Below the pieces are notes generated by a model that saw only the letters and a program-made list of their open reading frames with translations, made no database searches and was not told where the DNA came from. A program made the translations under genes and the position numbers. Shown here piece by piece: positions 1-12,600 of a stretch of DNA of 64,000 bases (the first letter of the stretch is position 1; the number at the start of each line of letters is the position of its first letter). This stretch comes from Nyssa sinensis (lineage: Eukaryota; Streptophyta; Magnoliopsida; Cornales; Nyssaceae). Location: positions 53,270,947-53,334,946 of the forward strand of contig CM018043.1 in NCBI GenBank assembly GCA_008638375.1, given 5' to 3'.

Positions 1-604
1 AAATAAGCTCATCCTCTATGCACCCAAGTACTCTTGATTCTACAGGTCATGTAAACTTTTGGCCATTTACTAACATTTTTCAACATTTTCTTTGTTTTTC
101 CAACTATTCACATACTCTCTCTTTATCAAATTATATTCAAGAAATTTAATTCTGGAAAATTAAAATATTTTAATTTTTCCCAACTATAGGTTTTGGTTTG
201 GGGTTGATAAAGGTTTGGATAAGAAACCAGGGTTGTTCAGGGTGCTCAGAAGTGGGAAAAGTACCCGTGAATAATGACGTGAATAGTACCTTGACTCTTT
301 TTGGTAGTCTCTTTTGGTTCTTAGGCTTGAATCTTAATGGACAAAAGGATTTCAAGTTTTAATTATTTTTGTTTTCATTTTTCAATGAAGAAATTGGATA
401 CTAAACATGTTTTTTCTGTATGCTGTAAAGGGAAAAAATGAAAAAAAAAAAAAAAAAGTTATGAAACCTTCATATTAGGCTTTTATATTATATTGCTGGT
501 TCTGCCAAAACTGCTACCCCTATCACCAAATTTATTCTTCTATTCATATTTATCACCATTACTCTCCTTCTCTCTAGGAAAAAAAATGCTTTATGCTTGA
601 ATTA
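1..604. other. AT-rich flank, no gene seen
   Basis: No convincing coding exon on either strand. The stretch is AT-rich with homopolymer runs (poly-A near 440, poly-T near 620). The only open frame (minus strand, 170-355) is short, with no recognisable domain and no splice context. The last five bases are the left target duplication of the solo LTR that follows. Confidence 0.5.
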
Positions 605-877
605 TGTAAAGACCCATAAATTTTTTTTTTTTGAAATAAAATTTTTACTTTTTTTTTAATTATGTTTATTTATTTATTTATTCATTTATATATTATGCAT
701 GTGTGTGTGTTTATATGTTATGTATATATATTTATATGTATGCATGTGTTTAATGATATATATATATATATATATACATATATATGTGCACAATGTGCAT
801 GCCAACAGTGTGTGTGTGAACTACTGTGTGCAGCCGTGTGTGTGTGTATAGTTGTGTTGGTGTGTGTGTATGTGTGA

Positions 878-911
<34 letters not shown>

Positions 912-3760
912 ACACAAGGTCAACTTTACATTTAATGCAAAGCTGCCTTGTGAGGGAAGAGGATGGCTAGAGTAGGGGAGAAATCAGAAGTAGGGGGGCT
1001 AAAGTGACTTACGTGTGGAGGTTGAGTGTGTGTAGACCTAAGGATAGAGAGAGAGGAGAGAGAGAGAGAGAATAGAGAGAGAAGGGAGTCGGTTGTGAGT
1101 GTTTGTACATATATATGTATGCATATGTTGAGTTGAGAGGTTAGAAAAGGAAAGGGAAGAACTAGGAACTAAAGGGGAGAAGAAGAGATTGAGGTTGATT
1201 CACAAACAGAGAGTTCAAGAGGGTTGCTGAGAGCAAACTGGACTTTCCAGGTGAGTTATTAAGGTTCTGTTTTTACATTTTAAATGCATGAAGGTTTGTT
1301 TTAATACTAGGGTCTGGTGGGGGGTGAAAATAGAAAATGAATGCAAAAGAAACCAAGCAAAAAGATTGAAAAATGAAGGAGAACTTTAGAGTTGCAGGTT
1401 AGGATGATTTTCGGGTTTCATAAGTTTTGTGTGTAAAAACTTTGTTTTAGGTTGTGGAAAGTGTTACTAGGAGATGCAGACATCCATTAGGACTGAGTAA
1501 GAGCTAAAAACCACCGAAAACCGAGCCTGAAACCATGAAATACAGTTGGCTGGAATCTGGGTTTACATGGCCGGAAACTCAGTGGGTATCTCGGAGGTGG
1601 TGAGGGTTGAAGGCCCAAAAACAGTCCCCAAATCATTCCCCAATGTCCTAGGATCGATTTGGCATAAAAATGGCGAAAATCCGACGTCAAAAGCCTGAGA
1701 AAAACGGAGGAAAAATCGACAGTCTCCGGCGATGTGGCCGGAGACGATGACCGGTTGTTGGCCGGAAAGTCGGGGGGGACGCAGGGGCGGTTGGGCTGAG
1801 GTTGGGCCTGTTTGATTTTGAGGTGTTGGGCTTGTTGGTTTAAAAAGGAGTGGGCTGGTTTGTTTTGGGTTTAAAAAGGGATTTGGGCCTGCCTTAACTC
1901 ATTGGGCCCAACAAATTAAAAAGAAACAAAAAGAAAAGGAAGAAGAGAAAAAGGGGTGGGAGTGCGGCTGCCAGGGATCGAACCCTGGTGGCGAGTGTGG
2001 GAAAGGCGCGTGCGGGCCAAGTGGGGACGGTTACCAACCGTACCCCATTATGCGCAGAATATATATAAATATATATATATATATATTGTATTAAGCTTAT
2101 TTAATTAATTAAATTAGTTTAATTAAATTAAATGCCCCGAAATGGCCCGGAACCCAAATAAGACAAATCATATACGTTTTCTGACTATCTTGGATCCCTT
2201 AAGACCAACGGCGAGGTCCGTGACGTGAGACGAGGTCCCGAAAAATAAAAGACCCGTAGAACCCTTGAAAATTACCAAAATGCCCCTGAGTTAAAAAGCC
2301 ATCAAACAAATTCCGATTCAAATAAAAGAATAGTGAAACTTTATTAATTCGAACATTCCAAACTCAACTGTGGAGTCCGATTTACGAGATGAGGTCCCGA
2401 GAATTAGGAAACCGTGAAGTACAAAATAAATGTTTTGCCCTTTTTGATACAAATGTCCAAATTAAATTCTGCGAAAGCCCAAACCAACTTTCTTCAACGC
2501 TCCGGACTCAACAGTAGAGTTTAATTTGGCAAAATAGAAACTCATAAAATAAAGACATAAAATTTGATGAATAGCATAATTCAAGTGGCAAACGAACTGA
2601 GTTATATTTTATGATTTTAGGGACACCGAGAGACAAGGAAAAGGTGGTCTGACCTTCTACATTATCACTGTTAATTCAGCTACACCGTGAGCACGATTTC
2701 TCAGGGTTGAGACCAACCCATCAGGTATAATATATTGTACTAAGTAAGAAATATGATTAAGTTAGGAATAATTGCCTTGTTGACTTGATGATTCATAGAT
2801 TTGTTTGATTGCTTATATGCTTATGTGTTTCTTGTTATCTTTTATTTTGAAAGTTTGGTTAAGTGATGGATGTGGATCATGGCTATATGTATATTCCATG
2901 TGTTGGCACAATGTATGATTTATGTTTTAGAGAATTGTCAAGATGGTGAATGTGTAAATCAAGCATGTGATTAAATTGATTGTTCATGATATGTAAACTT
3001 GTGGACTGAGCTGTGTGAATTAATGCCATGATTGCTTTAAGTAGATTATGCATAACTTAAAGCACGTTTCATGTGTTGATAAATTGTTTCATTGAGATTA
3101 CATCATTGCATGGTGGAATCAGGGCATATTGGCATAGTGTGATTCCTTGAAAGCATGGTGTGAGTTGAGCACTTGGTGTTGTGCATTATGAGGGTGTAGA
3201 TCCTGTGGTGAAAAACCCAAAATCGGCCATTGGCGCTCACGCCAGCAGGGACGGACCTTAAAGTGAGACATACAATAGTACTCAGGCTATCGGGGAAGGA
3301 CCGTAAGATGAGACATGAGTGTGGCATAGAGTTTGCATGGGTGCGTCATGCATATTGATCATGTACTGTATTGATGACATCGGATGACATGTAGAGATAA
3401 ATGTACACTCGCACATGCCACGTCTTAATTTTGTTTCTTGCATTAACATTATATTATACCAGCAGTTGAGCTGACTCATTCGTGGGATACCATTTCATAT
3501 GACGCTCCGGCCACATGAGATTCAATGATATATTAATGAAAGAAAGAACTTGAAGTGTTTTGGCCATTGGGGCATATTTTGAGATGTAAGGGCTTAAGCC
3601 CAAATGACATGGGAACGATGTATTTATGGGACGTGTTTTATGCTTTTATATATATTGATGAAAATGAATGCATGTTAAATCCGTTTAGATTGTCCTTTAT
3701 TTTATCTTCTTTTGGTTTCGTTACTCGCGCCTCGGGTTCGCGGGAATTCGGGGTGTGACA
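605..3760 (+). mobile_element. Solo LTR of a large LTR retrotransposon (Ty3/gypsy-like)
   Basis: The block begins TGTAAAGACCC and ends GGGGTGTGACA, so it has TG...CA ends that are near inverted copies of each other. It is bounded by a perfect 5-bp direct repeat AATTA (600-604 and 3761-3765). There is no gag-pol frame inside and no second LTR nearby, so it is a 3156-bp solo LTR, the usual product of recombination between two LTRs. The length and the gggtgtgaca end resemble gypsy LTRs of the Tekay/Del type, which is inference. Inside are TA repeats (about 755-785 and 882-908), a GA-rich tract (1045-1080) and a T-arm-like palindrome near 1975-1993. The strand is inferred from the termini. Confidence 0.82.
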
Positions 3761-3925
3761 AATTATTTTCATTTATGTATGATAAAATTGTTTAAAGAGT
3801 TTTAATTGTGCTCACTACTAGATAATCTTTGAATTCTTGTATTTTACCTATTTGCTGTTCTGCATGTGTAGCTCAGTCTGCAAGCATTTTTGTATTTTTA
3901 AATTTTTTTCAATTAACTATTGCAG

Positions 3926-4004
3926 AAAATGTCTCTTTGCTCTCGGGAAAGTGCTTTGCATCTGACTTCCTGCCTCCAGGAATATACAATCTTGGTGCAA
4001 TGAG
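3926..4004 (+). CDS. Isolated exon-like segment, unidentified gene
   Basis: A 79-bp segment lies between a TTGCAG acceptor and a GAG|GTTAAC donor. It is open in one frame for 25 codons, with split codons at both ends; translated motifs include SGKCFASDFLPPG and YNLGAM. It lies on the same strand as further exon-like pieces downstream but cannot be joined to the 5068-5125 exon directly, because the phases disagree. I do not recognise the protein. It may be an exon of a gene whose 5' part is outside the window or was displaced by the LTR insertion, or it may be a relic. Confidence 0.35.
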
Positions 4005-4593
4005 GTTAACTAAAGCCTATGCAATCTGATGCTAAAAAGGAAGAAAAAAAACCTGAATTCTAAATTAAATTAAAATCAATTTTTTTTATTTGACTTTAGA
4101 AGTATTCTTTTTTAATGGTTATATGAGGTTTTGTATTTGAATGAAACTTAAATGGTATGAGGTTGCTTAAGACAGCTAAGATCTCAAAAGTCAAGGGTCT
4201 AATGCCTTAAATTGGTACCAAAAATTATGAAACCACTTTGTCTGTAGTAAGCCTCTTTTGAGAAAATCTAATATAAAAAAAGGCCCATATGTAAAGAGTT
4301 AAGGAGAGAGATTGCATTAGCTATCCACAAAATTGTTTTAGAGTAAGGAGTTGTTGATTTTAGACTGCCTTAACCTTGGTATTTAGTGAGCCACCAAAAC
4401 AGAAGTCTATTCACCTTTTCTATAGTATAGTGATGAAGAAACAAGATCAGTTGTTTGAAATCATCTGGAGTAAGCTGAGTTTAGCTAGGAGTTATCATCT
4501 CTTACTTCGAGGATCTCGTTGAAAACAAGAACAGAACATAACATAACATAGTAAAGAACGATATATAAAGTTTGTGTGAATGATAGAATTTCA

Positions 4594-5419
4594 ATCTAAG
4601 AAACTCACACAAAGTGTCATGTTCTATTTGATCGAGTTTTAAATGCCTCCACCTTGTCACAATAATACTTCGGTTTCATTTCACATCTTGGTTCTGGATT
4701 AGACTTGTCCAATTTCATCTAATGCATATGATTGCTGGTCTACTGCAACACAAAATCCAAAAGTCAATTTGATCCCAATACTTCAAAATATTGTTATTTG
4801 TTTTCCAATACATGGAGATATCTTGCCAGAAAGTAATGTTCATTTGCTTTAGATTTTGAAAGTTTCTTTACTTATTGATCACTTAATCTTTGATAATGTG
4901 AAACAAAATAAATATTTCCCTTAGTGCACCTTCAATATATAAAACAAAATATTATTTTATACTTGAAAAATCTAAGATCGGGATGCATGAATTTGGATGA
5001 GAATTTCTGTAATCAGTTGACCACATTGTTTCTTTGCCTGTTATTGATTCATAATGTTGTTTTTCAGGTTGTGATTATTTGAAGTATGAGATTTGTTTCA
5101 ATTTGGGCGTCAAACCAAAGGAAAGGTTCTACCCCAATTTAGTCTTGTTTATGTTTTCTCTTAGTTTGGTATATGTAAATTGTTCTTATTTGGTTCCTTA
5201 ATTTCCATATCCCACCAATGCGTGATGCTTTAAATGCATCTAGGCATATATTTCATATTCAATTTGTGAAGGGTATTTTCATTTTTCTGGCCCCCCTTTT
5301 TTGTTAAAGATACAAGAGTGTATCAATACACTTTTAAGAGTACTCGTCTCTTCTTTTTGGTTTTGGCACGGGTGTCAATGACCCTGTCTTATGGGCTGGA
5401 AAGGTTGGAAATATTTGGC
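4594..5419 (+). repeat. Duplicated block, copy 1 (about 820 bp)
   Basis: This block is repeated in the same orientation at 15954-16767, about 11.4 kb away. Both copies start at ATCTAAGAAACTCACAC and end at ATATTTGGC, with scattered substitutions and small indels between. The copia element and an LTR-like fragment lie between the copies. The block contains an exon-like segment at 5068-5125 with an acceptor and donor at matching positions in both copies (16417-16474 in the second). It is a segmental duplication of genic DNA rather than a recognisable transposon. Confidence 0.8.
5068..5125 (+). CDS. Exon-like segment inside the duplicated block
   Basis: A 58-bp segment has a TTTCAG acceptor and a GAAAG|GTTCTA donor. 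It is open for 18 codons with two extra bases at each end and reads CDYLKYEICFNLGVKPKE. In the second copy of the block (16417-16474) the splice sites, length and frame are preserved. Within the 18 codons I see one synonymous change and one Val to Ile change, which is what one expects of coding DNA. The protein family is not recognised. Confidence 0.42.
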
Positions 5420-6348
5420 AGGGGTGTCAATGACCCACTTACAGATGATCTTCAGTGCATCATGTGGCAAATTAAATATTGCCTATGTTCTATTATGAAA
5501 TCTATTTTTTAGATGATTAATGATTATTATTGAGGGCTATGGCTAGATGCTATAGCGGCTAGTGAAAATAGGCCCCTGCGACGTGTAATATAATTTATAA
5601 TTTTAGAAAATCTTTTAGTTTTGAAATTAAGCATTTTAGGTAGTATTTTTTAGTGGGAGTATATTTTGTTTAGATTTTCTTTCTTTTTATGAAGACTTTG
5701 GAATGGACACAAGCCATTGAAAATTTCCATGTGAGCTAGAGTCTTGTTTTAGAAACTACTTTATGTGTTTATTACCTATTATGGGTCGTGCCTCATATAG
5801 GTATTTGGTTAGGCATCTTTTGATTTGATAAAGGGGGTGAAAAATTTTGATTTGATAAAATTGTTGAAGAGTTTTGGTCTCCATCCTCCACTTTAATATT
5901 TTTTTTTTGTCAGTCTGTCTTGATCAGCAGGCTTGGGAATCACTATTGGTCTCCATATTTGGTCACGTGTTTTATGGATGATATTTATATATGATGTATG
6001 CTTTGAGCTACTGCATAGGTTCCTTGGTGAATGCCTGACTTATAAAAAAATGGTGCCTTGGCGAGTGCCTGTGCAATCTGTCAGGTCGTTGCCTGGGTGC
6101 TTGGAGGGCCTGGACTTTCCTATGGCAATCTATATGACTGGTGCCTACACTGCCCAACATTCTGAAAATGCTATGAAGTCTTTAAGCCACTACACTCTAT
6201 TGGTAGTGAAACTGTGAAAACTCTTGTATGCTTTATATAGCTTTATTATTGTAAGCTTTGAGTGTCAACCTTTTGTAAAGATTATTGTAAATGTTCTCTC
6301 AGATATTTCAGTAATTTTTGAACCACTCATTGTTTCTGTGAGTTTCAG

Positions 6349-6755
6349 GACAAAGTGACCATGGGAGAATCACTGCTCTTGAACAAGAAGATCAGAGAGT
6401 CTTAGTCACTGGTTCAAGGGTGAGCTGAATATAGGCATAACTTGAGAGTGCATAATCTGTAAAGATAGCGAGGAGCTGACATTTTCTTCTCTGTATTTGA
6501 GTTTTCCAATTCATTTTTTTTTTTTTTTATACTTATTTTGAATGATTTCCAGCAATTAAATTCAAATGGCAAGGCAGAATTCGACATGCGCTCAGGTTCT
6601 TGTTCAGTGATCAAGTGTTGTCTCTTTATTTTTTAATTTTTGATTGCTTTCAATATCCATCTCATATTATTGAACTTTTATGTATAGCAAGATCTTCTTC
6701 ACCACCTGCATCTGTGGAACCCTCTATTGCACCTCATCCAAAATCATATATGGAG
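6349..6755 (+). CDS. Three phase-compatible exons of an unidentified gene
   Basis: Exons 6349-6419 (71 bp), 6553-6595 (43 bp) and 6688-6755 (68 bp) each have AG acceptors and GT donors, and their phases join perfectly (2-0, 0-1, 1-0). The result is about 60 continuous residues. Motifs are DHGRITALEQEDQRVLVTGS, then NSNGKAEFDMRS, then a Ser/Pro-rich RSSSPPASVEPSIAPHP. No stop occurs and the composition is protein-like. A further plausible exon follows the acceptor at about 6855 (WVHGCNPSFLMNPL...). I do not recognise a domain. The segments at 3926-4004 and 5068-5125 may belong to the same gene, with missing exons between. Whether the locus is still expressed, given the nearby transposons and duplication, cannot be judged. 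Confidence 0.45.
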
Positions 6756-8307
6756 GTAAAAGTTTTGTTGTTATTTTTATTTTTATTATCCTCATTGCTA
6801 TTAATGTTCTTTCTCCATTGCTTACTAATGTTCTTGAAAAATATAATGATTAGTGGGTTCATGGGTGCAATCCCTCTTTTCTCATGAACCCTTTGATCAC
6901 TGCAATGGGAAAAGGCGTGCAACTCTGTTATTCAAAACATGGAGGCAAAGGCAGCCAGATGCTTCAAAGTACTGTTTCAACTATCTTTTGAAATTATGTA
7001 AAAAAAAATTTTGAGATTAGACCCTTATGTGACCCATGGTTGGACAGACAGTTGCTTAGCAACGATTAAGCAAAGGGGGCCACTAATCCCCTCCTCCAAT
7101 TATTAGATTTTTGGAACAGTCCCTTATTCTTGTGATGGGAAGAGAGAGAAGAAAGAAGATAAGGGAAGGAAGAGCTTCCGTGCCTTAAGAAAATGAAGGA
7201 CTTCCATAAATACTAAAAAGTCACAGAAACCTTCTAAAACTAATCCCACCCAACATAGTAACCTTATGGGGCTCAAATTCTACAATTATAATCACTAGTA
7301 GTCGTATAGAAAATGAAAACATAGAAGTATTATTTAAAAGATTCCTATTAAGGCTGATCACTAAAAGATATCAATTAATACTTCATTGTCTTTTAGATCT
7401 TGCATCTTGTATAGGGTATGAGCGGGGATTGAGAACATGATAATCATTATAATTTCATTTGGAAATTGAGATTCACTGCCTAGGTGGATTGAATTGGTAA
7501 CCGAGTACTCATTCGATTTTCTTCCTAGTTGACAAGTTTTGATGCCAGAAATATTTTGTCAAACTATCAATGATGGGAAATGTGTTACATTGAAGGCGGA
7601 AAGTGTGTGTTTATGCGTGCATTTACCCTTTTGCATTGATTGCTAGCTTATGTTTTCTTCCATTTTTTATTTCATTTTATTGAGTTAATTTGATATTTTA
7701 GCTTTTGATCTAGTTGATTTTTTAGACCATGGATTTGTTTCTAGTGTTGTTTTCTAAGGCTTGAATGTATGGAGGGATGATGGTTGTTGAAGGGAGGAAT
7801 ACATTTTCCATTTATGCACACTTGGGCTGCATATAGTCTCCTCAGCTCTTGACACGGTCATTTTAGGTGCTGATTGTGATCCATTCTTTATTCTTAAAGT
7901 TTCTACTTTTGCAACCAAATGCATTTCTGCACTTGGCTTGAAATCTTGGCTCCAGTGATTTTAGAGTTTCTATCTTATTAAATGGAATTAACTTTGAATC
8001 TTTCTCAGGTTGTGCTTTCTATTTCTAAATAAATGGAATTGGGCATGCATATCTTTATTCTGTCCGGTTATAGACTTCCTAGAAGGGTATGGTTCTGATT
8101 TTGCATTTTATTTCTTGGTTAGTTTGTCATTTTTGTTTAAATATTTTAGAAGTTAGGGTATTCCTTGCAAATACAATAGATGATAATCTGATTGGTATTT
8201 TTTTGTTTGTAGATTTACTTGCCATATTTTAGTCTAGATACCCTTCTTAATCTTTAATTTGATTCATGAAAAAGTCTTGTGGACTGTAGCTTATTTTCTT
8301 ATGCATC
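6756..8307. other. Probable intron or intergenic DNA
   Basis: AT-rich, with long pyrimidine tracts and no long open frame. One more exon candidate lies at about 6855-6965, with a GATTAG acceptor and no clear donor. Nothing else in the stretch is supported. Confidence 0.35.
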
Positions 8308-8588
8308 TCAAACTTTACAATTAAGTTGGAGAAAAAAAGAAGATTCTACTATTTGGCTTTCAGATCAATGTTATCCTACTTCCGAACTTGTGCATGCATT
8401 CTGGCTTGTGGTATTTACATTTAAGCTGGAGAAAGAAAGCGGCTTCTACAATTTGGCTTTTAGATCAAGGTATCCTACTTCGGAACTTATGCATGTATTA
8501 TGGCTTGTGGTATCCTACTTTGGAACTTATGCCTGCATTATGGCTTGTGGTATCCTACTTTGGAAATTATGTTTGCATTATGGCTTGT
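8308..8588 (+). repeat. Nested tandem repeat (about 100-bp and 40-bp units)
   Basis: Two related units of about 100 bp (8308-8410 and 8411-8508) share TTTGGCTTT.AGATCAA and TATCCTACTT..GAACTT. The second is followed by further 40-bp repeats, so that three consecutive 40-bp units start at 8469, 8509 and 8549 (core TATCCTACTTTGGAACTTAT). The two short open frames that cross it change frame between units and are not credible genes. Confidence 0.75.
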
Positions 8589-8709
8589 TAATTTAATTCT
8601 TAGTTTGCTCCTACCTATCATGGAAAAAAAACTAGTTCAGAATTTCTCGTGGATGAGTTTATTAGAATATGTATATGCATTGTTGTTTATAATACAAATT
8701 AATATATAA

Positions 8710-8760
8710 AAAGGGCTAGCCCAATGCACAAGGCCCCCGCCACTCTGGGAAGGGTTCTGC
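8710..8760 (-). mobile_element. SINE 3'-end fragment (Au-like)
   Basis: The stretch GCCCAATGCACAAGGCCCCC followed by CCACTCTGGGAAGGGTTC looks like the reverse complement of the conserved 3' part of Au/TS-type plant SINEs. Only about 50 bp is visible and no target duplication was found. The call rests on recall of the family motif. Confidence 0.4.
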
Positions 8761-8981
8761 AATAGGAATGCATATATGTAATTTGTAATTTATGCATTTT
8801 CATGATGTGATTATTTTGGTGTTTGACAAATCAATCTTTGTTAGCAAATGAGAGATCTTTTGCATATTTTTTTTCATGTTTAAATTTTTTATACCCTTAC
8901 GATGAGAAATGTCACAGGGTTTGCTTATTCTTACTTGTGTATCGCCTAGGTAGTCATGGTGCCCCTTTCATGGTTGCCTTT

Positions 8982-9168
8982 TGTTACAGAATATACATGT
9001 AGGATTGTTCTAGAATATACAACCTATAGGGTTGACTATATAGATAGGCTTAATTATAGGGATTCCTAATTAGTTTGCTTTCCTAGTATAGACTCTCAAT
9101 TTATGTATATATATACTTGTACCTATGAATATAAATATATCAAGAATTATTTTTCTCTCTTGATTACA
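8982..9168 (+). repeat. Left LTR of the copia element
   Basis: Starts TGTTACAGAATATACATG and ends CTCTCTTGATTACA. It is the same length as the right LTR, with six substitutions and no indel. It contains TATATATA (about 9107), which may serve as the TATA box. Confidence 0.95.
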
Positions 9169-9182
9169 TGGTATCAGAGCAA
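9169..9182 (+). other. Primer binding site (initiator tRNA-Met type)
   Basis: TGGTATCAGAGCAAGG follows the LTR with no gap. The first 12 bases match the usual complement of the 3' end of plant initiator tRNA-Met; the canonical CC after GAGC is AA here. Confidence 0.9.
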
Positions 9183-9642
9183 GGTTAGAGCTATTTCCCT
9201 TTTCTTTTTCTTCTCTTTTCTTTTTTTTTTTTTTTCTTTTCGGCCATTCTGCCCATAGTGAGCAAAAATTAGGGAAAATTCTTGGGTCACGCTGTTCGAG
9301 TGACCACCCATTCTCACCGCCATCCAGGACTAAAGCCTTACTTGCCGATCGGTCTCTCCCTAAAGTCCGATCACCAGAAGCCAAGCGCGTGAGCCTCACG
9401 CGCCACCAGAAATTTTTGCCTTCGTCACTTACTTCACGCGCCGGCGCGTGGAGGCGCGTGCGACTGCGCCTCGATCTTCGATTAGTCTTCCCGGTGTCAC
9501 CTCACTCTCTCCGGCACTTCTGTGTATTCGGTTGCTTAGCTGCTATTCATTTGGACACTCTGGTTGCCCTGTTGCTTCACGGCTGTTCGTGTGCTTCACT
9601 GTTACTGGTCTTCTAGGTTAGCTTCTTCTGTGTTCTGTTTCT

Positions 9643-12600
9643 ATGGCTGACGAACAAAAGAATTTGGTTGTGACAAATGTCATTCCCATGATGTCCAAAA
9701 TCACAAAACATAAATTAACTGGTCCCAATTATTTAGATTGGTGTAAGACTGTCAGAATTTATCTGCGGAGTATTTCTAAGGACAATCATCTCATTGAAGA
9801 TCCACCAACAAATAATACTCGCCAGGAATGGTTGCAAGATGATGCTCGCTTGTTCTTGCAAATCAAGAATTCAATTGACACTGAGGTCGTTTGCTTGATT
9901 AATCACTGTGAGTATGTTAAAGAATTGATGGAATATTTAGAATTTTTGTATTCTGGAAAGGAAAACATTTCACGTATTTATGAAGTTTGTAAGGGCTTTA
10001 CCGGGCTGAACAACAAGATCAATCTCTTCAGGCCTATTTTATGAATTTCAAAAAAACCTATGAAGAATTGAATGTCTTGTTACCTTTTAGTCCTGATGTC
10101 AAAATCCAACAAGCTCAACGGGAGCAAATGGCAGTAATGAGTTTCTTGGCTGGCCTGAATTCTCAGTTTGAGATTGCTAAATCTCATATCCTCTCTAGTG
10201 CTGAGATTTTCTCTCTCCACGAGGCCTATACTAGGGTACTTCGCACAGATATCAATGCATTTGTTCCTCCATCTGTTCATGCTCCTAGTGCTCTTGTTAG
10301 TCATAATGGTGGATCTGAAACTAGACGGTCATATCATAAGAATCATACCAGAGGAGGAGGTACAGGCAGTCGAGACGGTAAGAGTCAAGATGCAGGGAGA
10401 GTTGTGTGTTATTATTGTCATGAGCCGAGCCATACCAAACGCACGTGCAGAAAATTGCAAAATAAATCTCAGAGGGCTCACTCAGCCCATGTTGTAGTTA
10501 CTCCTGCTACATCTAGCTCATCTGAGCAGATCATTACAGTTTCTGCAGATGCATTTGCTAAATTCACTCAGTACCAAGAAGCATTGAAGAATTCATCTCA
10601 CCCTATCACTGCCATTACTGAGTTAGGTAAACCCAATACGTGTCTTCTTTCCTCTTCCTCACAATGGGTCATTGATTTTGGTGCTACAGATCATATGACA
10701 GGTAATCGTAGTCTTTTCTCCACTTTTCAATCACACACATCTCCCTCTAATGTTACTTTAGCAGATGGTTCTACTTCTTCTGTTCTTGGTTCTGGTACTG
10801 TTAGTCCAACTCCATTCATTTCCCTGTCTTTCGTATTAAGTCTACCAAGATTTTCTTTCAATTTAATGTTTGTAAGTAAACTTACTCGTACCCTGAATTG
10901 TTGTATCTCATTTTTTCTTGATCATTGTCTTTTTCAGGATCTTATGACGAAGAAGATTATTGGTAAAGGATATGAATCAGGCGGTCTCTACATTCTGGAT
11001 ACCCAGGTGCCCAGGCCCATTGCATGTTCAGGTGTCTTAATTCCGTTTGAAGCACATTGTCGGTTGGGACACCCTTCTTTACCTCTATTGAAGAAACTAT
11101 GTCCTCAGTTTCATAATGTATTTTCCTTAGATTGTGAGTCGTGTCAGTTTGCAAAACATCATCGTTTGCCTTTAGTCCCTCGAGTCAATAAAAGGGCTAG
11201 TTTTCCTTTTGAGATAGTCCATTCAGATGTTTGGGGTCCGTGTCCTGTTGTGTCCCAAACTGGATTTCGATATTTTGTTACTATTGTTGATGATTTTTAT
11301 CGTGTGACTTGGCTTTATTTAATGAAGAATCGTTCTGAATTATTTTCCCACCTTAGTGCCTTTTGTGCTGAAATTAAAACACAGTTTAATGTTTCTATGC
11401 ATACATTACGGAGTGATAATGCTAAAGAATATTTTTCCGGTCCCTTTCAGACTTACATGATTCAGAATGGCATTCTTCACCAATCCTCTTGTGTTGACAC
11501 ACCATCTTAGAACGGTGTGGCAGAAAGAAAAAATAGGCATCTCCTTGAGACCGCCAGGGCACTCTTATTCCAAATGCACGTCCCTAAACAATTTTGGGCT
11601 GATGCAGTTTCCACAACCTGTTTTTTGATTAATCGTATGCCTTCATCAGTTCTTAATGGTGAGACTCCTTACAGTGTCCTTTTTCCTACTAAACCCTTGT
11701 TTCCTATTGAACCCCGAATATTTGGTCGTACTTGTTTTGCTCGTGATGTTCGTCCCCAGGTCACTAAATTAGATTCCAAGTCTTTAAAATGTATTTTTCT
11801 GGGTTACTCTCGACTACAAAAGGGGTATCGGTGCTACTGTCCTAGTCTCACCAAGTATCTTGTGTCCGCTGATGTTACCTTTCTCGAACATATTCCTTTC
11901 TTCCCTGCTTCTTCTACTTGTTCCAGTCAGGGGGAGAATGATGATATGTTAGTTTATACTGTCACCTCTCAGTCCACTACTGTAGCTCCTACATCTGCTG
12001 CTACACCAACACCACCATCACCACCACCACCACCTCTTATTCACTATGTTTATTCCAAACGACGAGACCTACCTGATACATGTCCGGCATCTGTTTCTTC
12101 TTCGACATCAGATCCGCTGACCAGTGATCTTGATCTACCCATTGCCCTTCGCAAAGGTACGCGTCAGTGCACTTATCCTATTTCATCGTTTGTTTCTTAT
12201 GATCACTTGTCTTCTTCTTCTTGTTCTTTTGTTGCCTCCCTTGATTCTGTGACTATTCCCAAAACTGTGCATGAAGCCTTGTCCCATCCTGGCTGGCGTG
12301 ATGCTATAATAGAAGAGATGAATGCTTTGGATGCTAATGGTACTTGGGATTTAGTGCACTTACCTGCAGGAAAGAAAGCTATTGGCTGTAAATGGGTGTT
12401 TGCTGTCAAATTCAATTCTGATGGCTCCGTGGCTCGCCTTAAAGCCCGTCTTGTGGCTAAAGGCTATGCTCAGACTTATGGTGTGGATTATTCTGACACT
12501 TTCTCTCCCATCGCTAAATTGACCTCGGTTCGTTTATTTATTTCTTTGGCAGCTACTAATGATTGGCCTTTACATCAGTTAGACATCAAAAATGCTTTCT

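Noticed and set aside
662..877. Open frame of 71 codons on the plus strand
   Set aside because: It is made of TA and TG microsatellite translated to Tyr/Ile/Cys/Val runs within the LTR.
1960..2040. tRNA-like sequence (CCAGGGATCGAACCCTGG)
   Set aside because: Only a T-arm-like palindrome is present; no acceptor stem, D-arm or anticodon arm can be folded. It lies inside the solo LTR.
8279..8709. Three overlapping open frames, one of 105 codons
   Set aside because: They follow the tandem repeat in different frames and have no domain.
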